Shown: one piece after another, positions 48,430 through 61,200 of the stretch
Numbering within the stretch: position 1 is the first letter of the stretch
Layout of the letters: each line of letters opens with the position of its first letter
Assembly: GCA_037176725.1 (NCBI GenBank)
Contig: JAZBRS010000076.1
Span: 122,779,001-122,843,000 of the forward strand
DNA: 64,000 nt
Direction: 5' to 3'
Source: Posidonia oceanica
Lineage: Eukaryota > Streptophyta > Magnoliopsida > Alismatales > Posidoniaceae
Position numbers and translations under genes: made by a program
The notes under the pieces: generated by a model
Seen by the model: the letters and a program-made list of their open reading frames with translations, nothing else
Databases searched by the model: none
What the model was told of the DNA's origin: nothing

Positions 48430-51300
48430 CTTGCACATATCATTCCTGGCGGTCCGATCTTGATAAGGCTTGCACCTATCATTCCTGACCTCTCCCTGGG
48501 TCATGATCGGGCTTGCCCCTATCATTCCTAGTAGTTCGGTCTTGATAAGGCTGGCACTTATCATTCCTGACCTCTTCCGGGTCTTGATAGGGCTTGCGAC
48601 TATCATTCCTAGCGGTCCGGTCTTGATATGGCCTTCAATTATCATTCCTGACCTCTTCCGAGTCATGATAGGGCTTGCAGCTATCATTCCTGGCGGTCTT
48701 GTCATGATATGGCTTGCACTTATCATTCCTAACCCTTTCCGCGTCTTGAGAGGGCTTGCACCTATCATTCCTCGCAGTCCAGTCCAGTTTAGGCTTGCAC
48801 TTGTCATTCCGGACCACTTCGGGTCTCGACGAGGCTTGCACTTATCATTCTTGACCTCTCCCCGGGTCTTGATAGGCCTTGCACCTCTCATTCCTGGCGG
48901 TCTGGTCTTGATAAGGCATGCGCTTATCATTGTAGACCTCTTCTGGGTCTTGATAGGGCTTGCACCAAACATTCCTGGTGGTCTAGTCTTGATAATTATT
49001 GCACTTATCAGCCCTGACCTCTTCCAGTCTAGGTAGGGCTTGCACCTATCATTCCGGGCGGTCCAGTCTTGATAAGGCATGCCCTTAACATTCCTGACCT
49101 TTTCCGAGTCTCGGTAGGGCTTGCACCTATCGTTCCTGGCGGTCTGGTCTTGATAAGGCATGCACTTATCATTACTGACCTCTCCCTGGGTATTGATAGG
49201 GCATGCACCAATCATTCCAGGCGGCCTGGTTTTGATAAGGGTTGGACTTTTCATTCCGAACCTCATCCAGGTCATGATAAGGCTTGCACCTATCATTCCT
49301 GGCAGTCCGGTCTTGATAAGGCTTGCACTTATCGTTCCTGACCTCTTCCATGTCTTGATAGGGCTTGCACCTATCATTCCGGGCGGTCCGATCTTCATAA
49401 GGCCTGCACTTACCATTCCTGACCTCTTCCAGGTCTTGGTAGAGCATGCACATATCATTCTTGGTAGCCCGGTCATGATAAGGCTTGCACTTATCATTCC
49501 TGACCTCTCCCTTGGTCATGATAGGGCATGCACCTATCAATCCTGGCGGTTCGGTCTTGATAAGGCTTGCACTAATCATTCCTGTCCTCTTCTTGGTCAT
49601 GATAGGGGTTGCGCCTATCATTCCTGGCGGTCTAGTCTTGACAAGACTTGCACTTATCATTCCTGACCACTTCCGAGTCTTGATAGGGCACGTAGCTATC
49701 CTTCTTGGCGGTCCGCTCTTGATATGGCTTGCACTTATCATTCTTGACCTCTTCCGGGCCTTGATTTGACTTGCACCTATCATACCTGGCGGTCCGGTCT
49801 TGATAAGGCTTGCACTTTTCAATCCTAACCTCTTCTGGACTTGATAGGGCTTGCACCTACCGTTACGGGTGGTCCAGTCTGGATAAGGCTTGCACTTGTC
49901 ATTCATGACCTCATCCAGGTCTTGATAGCGCTTGCACCTATCATTCCTGGCAGTCCGATCATGATAAGGCATGCACTTTTCATTCCTGACCTCTCCATGG
50001 GTCTTGATAGTGCTTGCACCTATGATTCTTGGCAGTCCGTTCTTGATATGGCTCACACTTATCATTCCTGACCTCTTCCGGGTCATGATAGGGCTTGCGC
50101 CTATCATTCCAAGCGGTCCGGTCTTGATAAGGCTTGCACTTATCATTCCAGACCACTTCTCGGTCTTGATAGGGCTTGCACCTACCATACCCAACGGTCC
50201 GATCTTGATAGGGTTTGCACTTATCATTCCTGATCTCTTCCGGGTCTTGATAGGGCTAGCTCCTATCATTCCTAGCGGTCCGGTCTTGATAAGGCGTGCA
50301 CTTATCATTCCTGAGCTCTACCTGGTCTTGGTAGGGCTTGCGCCTATCATTCTTGGCGGTCCGGTCTTGACAAGGCTTGCACTTATCATTTCTGGCTTCT
50401 TCCGGGTCTTGATAGGGCTTGCAGCTATCATTCCAGGCGGTCCGGTCATGATATGGCTTGCATTTATCATTCCTAACCTTTTCCGCGTCTTGAGAGGGCT
50501 TGCACCTATCATTCCTCGCGCTCTGGTCTAGTTTAGGCTTGCACTTATCATTCCGGACCACTTCCGGGTCTCAATGAGGCTTGCACTTATCATTCCTGAC
50601 GTCTCCCTGGGTCTTGATAGGCCTTGCACCAATCATTCCTAGCGGTCTGGTCTTGATAAAGCATGCGCTTATCATTCCAGACCTCTTCTGAGTCTTGATA
50701 GGGCTTGCACCAAACGTTCCTGGCAGTCTGGTCTTGATAATTATTGCACTTATCATCCCTGACCACTTCCCAATCTTGATAGGGCGTGCACCTAACATTC
50801 CTGGCGGTCCAGTCTTGATATCGCATGCCCTTAACATTCCTGACCTTTTCTGAGTCTCGGTAGGGCTTGCACCTATCGTTCCAAGCGGTCTGGTCTTGAT
50901 AAGGCATGCACTTATCATTACAGACCTCACCCTGGGTATTGATAGGGCATGCACCTATCATTCCATGCGGCTTGGTTTTGATAAGGCATGGACTTTTCAT
51001 TCCGGACCTCATCCAGGTCTTGATAAGGCTTGCACCTATCATTCCTAGCAGACCGGTCTTGATAAGGCTTGCACTTATCGTTCCTAACCTCTTCTAGGTC
51101 TTGATAGGGCTTGCACCTATCATTCCAGGCGGTCCGGTCTTCATAAGGCCTGCACTTACCATTCCTGACCTCTTCCGGGTCTTGATAGCGCTTGCACCTA
51201 TCATTCCTGGCAGTCCGTTCATGATAAGGCATGCACTTACCATTCCTGACCTCTCCATGGGTCTTGATAGTGCTTGCACCTATGATTCCTGGCAGTCCGT
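48430..51300. repeat. ~1.745-kb higher-order duplication in satellite
   Basis: Three private markers recur at a constant offset: GCGTCTTGAGAGGG at 48741 and 50484 (1743), GATAATTATTGCAC at 48991 and 50736 (1745), and TATTGATAGGGCATGCACC at 49191 and 50937 (1746). This is about 21.5 dimers. A later marker pair (TTGATAGCGCTTGCACC near 49922 and 51183) has an offset of about 1261, so one copy carries an internal deletion. Outer limits are approximate. Confidence 0.8.
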
Positions 51301-53219
51301 TCAGGATAAGGCTCGCACTTATCATTCCTGACCTCTTCGGGTCATGATAGGGCTTGCGCCTATCATTCCTAGCGGTCTGGTCTTGATAAGGCTTGCACTT
51401 ATCATTCCAGACCTCTTCCAGGTCTTGATAGGGCTTGCACCAATCATTCCCGGCGGTCCGGTCTTGATAGGGCTTCCACTTATCATTCCAGACCTCTTCC
51501 GGGTCTTGATAAGGCTAGCTCCTATCATTCCTAGCTGTCCGATCTTGATAAGGCTAGCACTAATCATTCCTGACCTCTTCCGGGTCGTGATTGGGCTTGC
51601 ACAAATCATTCCAGGTTGTCTGGTCTTTGTAATGCTTGCACTTATCATTCCTGACGTCTTTCGTGTTTTGATACGGCTTGCACATATCATTCTTGGCGGT
51701 CCGGTCTTGATAAGGCTTGCACTTATCAATCCTGACCTCTCCCTTGGTCCTGACAGGACAAGCACCCATCATTCCTGGCTGTCCGGTCTTGATAAGGCTT
51801 GCATTAATCATTCCTGACCTCATTGGGGTAATGACAGGGCTTGCGCCTATCATTCCTGGCGGTCCGGTATTGATTAGAGCTGCACTTATCATTCTTGACC
51901 ACTTCCGGGTCATGATAGGGCATGTAGCTATCATTCCAGGCGCATTCCGGTCTTGATAAGGCTTGCACTTATCATTCCTGACCTCTTTCAGGCCTTGATA
52001 GGACTTGCACCTATCATACCTGGCGGTCCGGTCTTGATAAGGCTTGAACATATCATTCCTTACCACTTCTGGGCTTAATAGGGCTTGCACTTAACAATCC
52101 TAGTTGTCCTGTCCGGATAAGGCTTGCACTAATCTTTCCTGACCTCTTCCGGGTCTTCAAAGGGCTTGCATCTATCATTCCTGGCGGTCCGGTCTTGATA
52201 AGGCTTGCACTTATCATTCCTGACCTCTTCCGGGTCATGGTAGGGCTTGGGCCTATTATTCCTTGCGGTCCGGTCCTGATAAGGCTTGCACTTATCATTC
52301 TAGAACTCTTCTAGATCTTGATGGGGCTTGCACCTATCATTCCTGGCGGTCCGATATTGATAAGGCTTGCACTTATCATTCCAGACCTTTTCCGTGTCTT
52401 GATTGGGCTTGCACTTATCATTCCAGGTGGTTCGGTCTTGATAAGGCTTGCCTGTATCATTCCTGTCCTCTTCCGGGTCATGATAGGGCTTGCACCAATC
52501 ATTCCAGGCGGTTTGGTCTTGATAAGGCTTGCACTTATCATCCCTGACCTCTTCCAGGTCTTGATAGGGCCTGCACCTATCATTCCTAGCGGTTCGGTCT
52601 TGAAAAGGCTTGCACTTACCATTCCCGACCTCTTCCGGGTCTTGATAGCACTAGCACCTATCTTTCCAGTCGGTCCAGTCATTTTAAGGCTTGCACTTAT
52701 CAATCCTGACCTCTCCAAGGGTCTTGATAGGACTTGCACTTATCATTCTTGGCGGTCCGGTCTTGATAAGGCTTGCACTTATCATTCCAAACCTCCTCTG
52801 GGTCATGATAGGGCTTACGCCTATCATTCCTTGCGGTCCGATCATGATAAGGCTTGCACTTATCATTCCAGACCACTTCCAGGTCATGAATGGGCTTGCA
52901 CCTATAATTCCTGGCGGTCCGGTCTTGATAAGGCTAGCACTTATCATTCCAGACCTCTTCCGGGTCTTGGTAGGACTTGCACCTATCATTCCTAGCGGTC
53001 CGGTCTTGATATGGCTTGCACTTATCATTCCTGTCCTCATCCGGGACTTGATAGGGCATACGCCAACCATTCCTGGCGGTCTGGTCATGATAAGGCTTGC
53101 ATTTATCATCCCTGGCAGTCTGGTCTTGATAAGGCTTGCACCAATCTTTCCTAACCTCTTCTGGGTCTTGATAGGGCTTGTGCCTATCATTCCGGGCGGT
53201 CCGTTCTTGATAAGGCTTG

Positions 53220-54240
53220 CACTAATCATTCCTGACCTCTTACGGGTCATGATCGGGCTTGCGCCTAACATTCCTTGTGGACCGGTCTTGATAAGGCTTG
53301 CACTTATCATTCCAGACCTCTTCCAGGTCTTGATAAGGCTTGCACTTATCATTCCAGACCTCTTCCAGGTCTTGATAAGGCTTGCACTTATCATTTCTGA
53401 CCTCCTCCGGGTCTTGATAAGGCTAGCACCTATCCCTCCTAGCGGTCCGGTCTTGATAAGGCTTGCACTTATCATTCCTGACTTCTTCCGGGTCATGATA
53501 GGGCTTGCACATATCTTTCATCGTAGTCTGGTCATGATAAGGCTTGCACATATCATTCCTGACCCCTCCCACGGTCTTGATAGGGCTTGCTCCTATCATT
53601 CCTGGCAGTTCGGTCTTGATAATGCTTGCACTTATCATTCCTGACCTCTTCCTGTCTTGATAGGGCTTGCACATATCATTCTTGGCGGTCCAGTCTTGAT
53701 AAGGCTTGCAGTTATCATTCCTGACCTCTCCCATGGCCTTGATAGGGCTTGCACTTATCATTCTTGGTGGTCCGGTCTTGATAAGGCTTGCACCAATCAT
53801 TCCTGACCTCTTCTAGGTCTTGATAGGGCTTGTGCCAATCATTCCGGGTGGTCCGTTCTTGATAAGGCTTGCACTAATCATTCCTGACCTCTTCGGGTCT
53901 TGATCGGGCTTGCGCCTAACATTCCTTGCGGTCCGGTCTTGATAAGGCTTGCACTTATCATTCTATACCTCTTCCAGGTCTTGATAAGGCTTGCACTTAT
54001 CATTTCTGACCTCCTCCGGGTCTTGATAAGGCTAGCACCTATCACTCCTAGCGGTCCGGTCTTGATAAGGCTTACAGTTATCATTCCTAACTTCTTCCGG
54101 GTCTTGATAGGGCTTGCACAAATCTTTCATCGCAGTCCGGTCATGATAAGGCTTGCACATATCATTCTTGACCCCACCCATGGTCTTGATAGGGCTTGCA
54201 CTAATCATTCTTGGTGGTCCGGTCTTCATAAGGCTTGCAC
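53220..54240. repeat. ~607-bp tandem higher-order duplication in satellite
   Basis: A block with TCTTTCATC monomers (53513 and 54123) and CC(T/A)CCCA-type tails (near 53568 and 54175) appears twice in tandem, spaced about 607-610 bp (7.5 dimers). It belongs to the marker block also seen at 5236, 9662 and 25926. Confidence 0.75.
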
Positions 54241-57200
54241 TTATCATTCCAGACCACTTTCTGGTCTTGATAGGGCTTGCACCTATCGTTCTTGGTGGTC
54301 CGGTCTTGATAAGGCTTGCATTAATCATTCCTGTCCTCTTCCGGGTCATGATAGGGCTTGCACCAACCATTCCTGCTGGTCTGGTCATGATAAGGCTTGC
54401 ACTTATCAGCCTTGACCTCTCCCAGGCCATGATAGGGCCTGCACCTATCATTCCTGGCGGTCCGGTGTTGATAAGGCTTGCACTTACCATTCCCGACCTC
54501 TTCTGGGTCTTGATAGCGCTTGCACCAATCATTGTTGGCGGTCCGGTCATGATAAGGCTTGCACTTATCATTCCTGACCTCTCCAAGGGTCATGATAGGG
54601 CTTGCACGTATCATTCCTGGCGGTCTGGTCTTGATAAGGCTTGCACTTATCATTCCTGACCTCTTCCAGGTCATGATAGGGCTTGCGCCTATCATTCCTT
54701 GCGGTCCTGTCTTGATAAGGCTTGCACTTATCATTGCTGTCCTCTTACGGGTCCTGATAGGGCTTGCACCAATCATTCTTGGCGATCTGGACTTGATAAG
54801 GCTTGCACCTATCATCCCTGACCTCTTCCTCGTCTTGTTAGGGCTTGCACCTAACATTCCTGGCGGTCCGGTCTTGATAAGGCTTGCACGTATCATTCCT
54901 GACGTCTTCCGGGCTTTGATACGGCTTGCACATATCATTCATGGCTGTCCGGTCTTGATAAGGCTTGCACTTATCATTCCTGACCTCTAACTTGGTCTTG
55001 ATAGGGCTTGCCCCTATCATTCCTAGCGGTCCACTCATGATAGGGCTTGCACTAATCATTCCTGACCTCTTCTGGGTAATGATCGGGCTTGCGCCTATCA
55101 TTCCAGGCAGTCCGGTATTGATTAGAGTTGCACTTATCATTCCTGACCACTTCTGGGTCTTGATATGGCATGTAGCTTTAATTCTGTGTGGTCCGGTCCT
55201 GATAAGGCTTGCACTTATCCTTCCTGACCTCTTCCGGGCCTTGACAGGACTTGCACCTATGATACCTGGCGGTCCGGCCTTGATAAGGCTTGCATGAATC
55301 ATTCCTTACCACTTCCGGACTTGATAGGGCTTGCACCTAACATTCCTGGCGGCCCAGTCTGGATAAGGCTTGCACTAATCTTTCCTGATCTCTTCCGGGT
55401 CTTGAAAAAGCTTACACCTATCATTCCTGGCGGTCCGATCTTGATAAGGCTTGCACGTATCAATCCTGACCTCTTCCAGGTCATGATAGGACTTGCGCCT
55501 ATCATTCCTTGTAGTCCGGTCCTGATAAGGCTTGCACTTATCATTCCAGACCTCTTCCAGGTCTTGAGAGGGCTTGCACCTATCATTCCTGGCGGTCCGG
55601 TCTCGATAAGGCTTGCACCTATCATTCCTGACCTCTTTCGGGTCTTAATTGGGCTTGCACCTGTCATTCCTGGCGGTTCGGTCTTGATAAGGCTTGCACT
55701 TATCATTCCTATCTTCTTCTAGGTCTTGATAGGGCTTGCACCAATCATTCCTGGCGGTCTGATCTTGATAAGGCTTGCACTTTTCATCCTTGACCTCTTC
55801 CAGGTCTTGATAGGGCCAGCACCTATCAGTCATGGCGGTCCGGTCTTGATAAGGCTTGCACTTATCAATCCAGACCTCTTTCGGGTCTTGATAGTGATTG
55901 CACCTATCATTCCTGGCGGTCCGTTCTCGATAAGGCTTGCACTTATCATTCCTGACCTCTCCAAGGGTCTTGATAGGGCTTGCACCTACCATTCCTGGCG
56001 ATCCGATCTTGATAAGGCTTGCACTAATCTTTCTTGACCTCTTCCGGGTCTTGATTGGGCTTGTGCCAATCATTAAGGCTTGCACTTATCCTTCCGGACC
56101 TCTTCCAGGTCTTGATAGGTCGTGCACCTATAAGTCCTGGCGGTCCGGTCTTGATAAGGCTGGCACTATCATTCCTGACCTCTTCTAGGTCTTGGTAGGG
56201 CTTGCACCTATCATTCCTGGCGGTCTGGTCTTGAAAAGGCTTGCACTTATCATTCCTGTCCTCTTCCAGGTCTTGATAGGGCTTGCACCAATCCTTCCTG
56301 GCGGTTTGGTCTTGATAAGGCTTGCACTTATCATCCCTGACCTCTTCCAGGTCATGATTAGGCTTGCACCTATCAATCCTGGCGGTCCGGTCTTGATAAG
56401 GCTTGCACTTATCATTCCTGACATCTTCTGGGTCTTGATAGGGCTTGCACATATCATTCTTGGCGGTCCGGTCTTGATAAGGCTTGCACTTATCGTTCTT
56501 GACCTATCCCATGGTCTTGATAGGGCTAGCACTTATCATTCCTGGAGGTCCGGTCTTGATGAGGCATGCACTAATCATTCCTGACCTCTTCTGGGTCTTG
56601 ATAGGGCTTGTGCCTATCATTCCTAGCTGTCCGGTTTTGATTAGACTTGCTCTTATCTTTCCTGACCACTTCCGGGTCTTGATCGGGCATGTAGTTATCA
56701 ATCCTGGCGGTCCGGTCTTGATAAGGCTTGCACTTCTCATTCCTGACCTCTTTCGGGCCATGACTGGACTTGCACCTATCATGCATGGTGGTCCGGTCTT
56801 GATAAGGCTTGCACTTATCATTCTTACCACTTCTGGACTTGATTGTACTTGCACCAAACATTCCAGGCGGTCCAGTCTGGATAAGGCCGACACTTATCAT
56901 TCCTGACCTCCTCCGGGTCTTGATAGCGCATGCACCTATCGTTCCTGGCGGTCCGTTCAAGATAAGGCCTGCACTTATCATTCCTGACCTCTCCATGGGT
57001 CATGTTAGTGCTTGCACCTATCATTCCTGGCGGTCCGTTCTTGATAAGGCTAGCACTTATCATTCTTGACCTCTTCCGGGTCATGATAGGGCTTGCGCTT
57101 GTCATTCCTGGCGGTCCGGTCATGATAAGACTTTCACTTATCATTCTAGGCCTCTTCTAGGTCTTGAGAGGGCGTGTACCCATCATTCCTGGCGGTCCGG

Positions 57201-58261
57201 TCATGATAGGGATTGAACTTATCGTTCTTGACCTCTTCCGGGTCTAGGTAGGGCTAGCACCTATCATTCTAGGTGGTCTGGTCTTGATTAGGCTTGCACT
57301 TATCATTCCTAACCTGTTCCGGGTCGTGATAAGGCTTGCACTTGTCATTCATGACCTCTTCCGGGACTTGATAAGGCTTACGCAAATCATTCCTGGCAGT
57401 CTAGTCTTGATAAGGCTTGCACTTATCATCCCTGACCTCTTCTTGGTCTTGATAGGGCTTGCACCTATCATTCCTGGCGGTCCGGTCTTGATAAGGCTTG
57501 CACTTATCAATCAAGACCTCTTCTGGGTCTTGATAGGGCTTGCACCTAACATTCCTAGCGGCCTGGTCTTGATAAGACATGCACTTAACATTCCTAACCT
57601 CTTCTGGGTCATGATAGCGCTTGCACCTACCATTCCTAGCGGTCTGATCATGATAAGGCTTGCACTTATCGTTCCTGACCCCTTCCGGGTCTTGATAGGG
57701 CTAGCACCTATCAATCCAGGCGGTCTGGTCTTGATTAGGCTTGCACTTATCATTCCCGACCTGTTCTGGGTCTTGATAAGGCTTGCACTTGTCATTCCTG
57801 ACCTCTTCCGGGACTTGATAGGGCTTGCACAAATCATTCCTGACGGTCTGGTCTTGATAAGGCTTGCACTTATCATCCCTAACCTCTTCTTGGTCTTGAT
57901 AGGGCTTGCACCTATCATTCCTAGCGGTCCGGTCTTGATAAGGCTTGCACTTATCATTCCAGACCTCTTCTGCGTCTTGATAAGGCTTGCTCCAAACATT
58001 CCTAGTGGCCCGGTCTTGATAAGGCTTGCACCTAACATTCCTAACCTCTACCAAGTCTTGATAAGGCTTGCAGTTATCATTTCTGACCTCCTCCGAGTCT
58101 TGATAAGGCTAGCACCTATCATTCCGGGCGGTCCGGTCTTGATTAGGCTTGCACATATCATTCCTGACTTCTTCCAGGTCTTGATAGGGCTTGCATATAT
58201 CATTCTTCGCGGTCCGGTCTTGATAAGGCTTGCACTTATCAATCCTGACCCCTCCCATGGT

Positions 58262-61200
58262 CTAGAGAAGGCTTACACCTATCATTCCTGGGGGTCCGGT
58301 CATGATTAGGCTTGTACTTATCATTCCTGGCCTCTTCTTGGTTTTGTTAGGTCTTGCACCTATCATTCCTGGCGGTTCGGTCTTGATAAGCTTGAACTTA
58401 TCATTCCTGACGTCTTCCGGGTCTTGTTAGGGCTTGCACCTATCATTCCTGGCGGTCCGATCTTGATATGGCTTGTACTTATCATTCCTGACCTCTTCGG
58501 GTCTTGTTAGGGCTTGCACCTATCATTCTTGGCGGTCCGGTCTTGATAAGGCTTGTACATATCATTCCTGACCTCTACCGGGTCGTGTTAGGGCTTGCAC
58601 CGATCATTCCTAGCGGTCCGGTCTTGATAATGCTGGCACTTATCATTCCTGACCTCTTTCGGGTTTTGTTAGGGCTTGCACCAATCATTCCTGGCGGTCC
58701 GGTCTTGATAAGGCTCGTACTTATCATACTTTACCTCTTCCGGGTCTTGTAAGGACTTGCACCTATCATTCCCAGCGGTTCGGTCATGTTAAGGCTCGTA
58801 CTTATCATTCCGGACCACTTCCTGGTCTTGTTAGGGCTTCCACCTATCATTCCTAGGGGTCCGGTCATGATAAGGCTTGTACTTATCATTCCTAACCTCT
58901 TCCGGGTTTTGTTAGGGCTTGCACCTATCATTCCTCGTGGTCCGGTCTTGATAAGGCTTGTACTTATCGTTGCTGACCTCTTCCGGGTCTTGTTAGGGCT
59001 TGCACCTATCATTCCTGCGGTCTGGTCTTGATAAGGCTTTTACTTATCCTTATTGACCTCTTCCGAGTCTTGTTAGGGCTTTCACCTATCATTCCTGGTG
59101 GTCCGATCTTGATATGGCTTGTACTTATAATTCCTGACCTCTTCCGGGTCTTGTTAGGGCTTGCACCTATCATTCCTGGCGGTTCGGTCTTGATAAGGCT
59201 TGTACTTATCGTTCCTGACCTCTTCCGGGGCTTCTTTGGGATTGCACCAATCATTCCTAGCGGTCCGGTCTTGATAAGGCTGGCTCTTATCATTCCTGAC
59301 CTCTTTCGGGTCTTCTTAGGGCTTGCAGCTATCATTCCTGGCGGTCCGGTCTTGATAAGACTCGTACTTATCATGCCTTACATCTTCCGGGTCTTGTTAG
59401 GGCTTGCACCTATCATTCCTGGTGGTCCGATCTTGATAAGGCTTGTACTTTTCAGTCCTGACCACTTCTAGGTCTTGTTAGGGTTTGCACCTATCATTCC
59501 TGGCGGTCCGGTCTTGATAAGGCTTGTACTTATCATTCCTGACCACTTCTGAGTTTTGTTAGGGCATGCACCTATCAATCCTTGCGGTCCGGTCTTGATC
59601 AGGCTTGTACGTATCATTCTTGACCTCTTCCGGGACATGTTAGGGCTTGCACCTATCATTCCTGGCGGTCCAGTCTTGATAGGGCATGTACTTATCATTC
59701 CCGACCTCTTCCTGGTCTTTTTAGGGCTTGCACCGATCATTCCTGGTGGTCCGGTCATGATAAGGCATGTACTTATCATTCTTGACCTCTTCCTTGTCTT
59801 GTCAGAGCTCGAACTTACCATTCCTGGCAGTCAGGTATTGATAAGGCTTGTACTTATCATTCCTGACCTCTTCCTGGTCTTGTTAGGACTTGCACCTATC
59901 ATTCATGGCGGTCCTGTCTTGATAAGGCACGTACTTATCATTCCTGACCTCTTCCGGGTCTTGTTAGGGCATGCACCTTTCTTTCCTGGTGGCCCGGTCA
60001 TGTTATGGCTTGTACTTATCATTCCCGTCCTCTTCTGGGTCTTGTTAGGGCTTGCACCTTTCATTCCTAGCGGTCCGGTCTTGATAAGGCATCTACTTAT
60101 CATTCTTGACCTCTTCGGGTCTTGTTAGGGCTTGCACCAATCATTCCCAGCAGTCCAATCTTGATTAGGCTTGTACTTATCATTCCTGACCTCTTCCAGT
60201 TCTTGTTTTGGCTCGCACCTAGCATACCTAGCGGTCCGGTCATGATCAGGCTTGTACTTATCATTCCTGACCTCTTCCGGGTCCTGTTAGGGTTAGCACC
60301 TATCATTCCTAGTGGTCTGGTCTTGTTAAGGCTTGTACCTATCATTCCTGACCTCTTCGGGTCTTGTTAGGGCTTGCACCTATCATTCCTGGCGGTCCGG
60401 TCTTGATAAGGCTTGTACTTATCATTTCTGACATCTTCCAGGTCTTGTTAGGGCTTGCACCTAACATTCCTGGCGGTCTGGTCTTCATAAGACATGTACT
60501 AATTATTCCTGACCTCTTCCAGGTCTTGTTAGGGCTTGCACCTATCATTCCTGGCGGTCCGGTCCTGATAAGGCTCGTACCTATCATTCTTGACCTCTTC
60601 CGGGTCTTGTTAGGGCTTGCTCCAATCATTCCTGGCAGTCTGGTCTTGATAAGGCAAGTACATATCAATCTTGACCTCTTTCGGGTCGTTTTAGGGCATG
60701 CGCCTATCATTCCTGGCGGTCCGGTCTTGATAAGGCTTGTACTTATCCTTCATGACCACTTCCGTGTCATGTTAGGGCTTGCACCTATCATTCTCGGCGG
60801 TCTGGTCTTGGAAGGGCATGTACTTATCATTCCAGACCTCTTCTGGGTCTTGTTAGGGCTCGCACCTATCATTCCAGGCGCTCCGGTCTTGATAAGGCCT
60901 GTACTAATCATTCCTGACCTCTTCTAGGTTAAGTTAGGGCTTGCACCAATCATTCCGGGCGGTCCGGTTTTCATAAGCTTGTACTTATCATTCCTGACCT
61001 CTTCCTGGTCTTGTTAGGGCTTGCACCAATCATTCCTGGCGGTCTTGTCTTTATAAGGCTGGTACCTATCATTCCTGACCTCTTTCGCTTCTTGTTAGGG
61101 CTTGCACCTATCATTCCTGGCGGTCCGGTCTTGATAAGGCTCGTACCTATCATTCCAGACCTCTTCCAGGTCTTGTTAGGGCTTGCACCAATCATTCCTG

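Larger units (their letters stand above)
46132..58261. repeat. Satellite array, block 3 (same variant as blocks 1 and 2)
   Basis: The 39+42 bp satellite continues after the two-LTR element. It includes the longest open frame of the window (+, to 48373), overlapped by a 571-codon frame on the - strand (46057-47772). Both are repeat artefacts. The block contains several local higher-order duplications (285 bp, about 607 bp, about 1.75 kb), listed separately. Small irregular joints occur, for example a shortened A monomer at about 56074 and another at about 48373. Confidence 0.97.
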
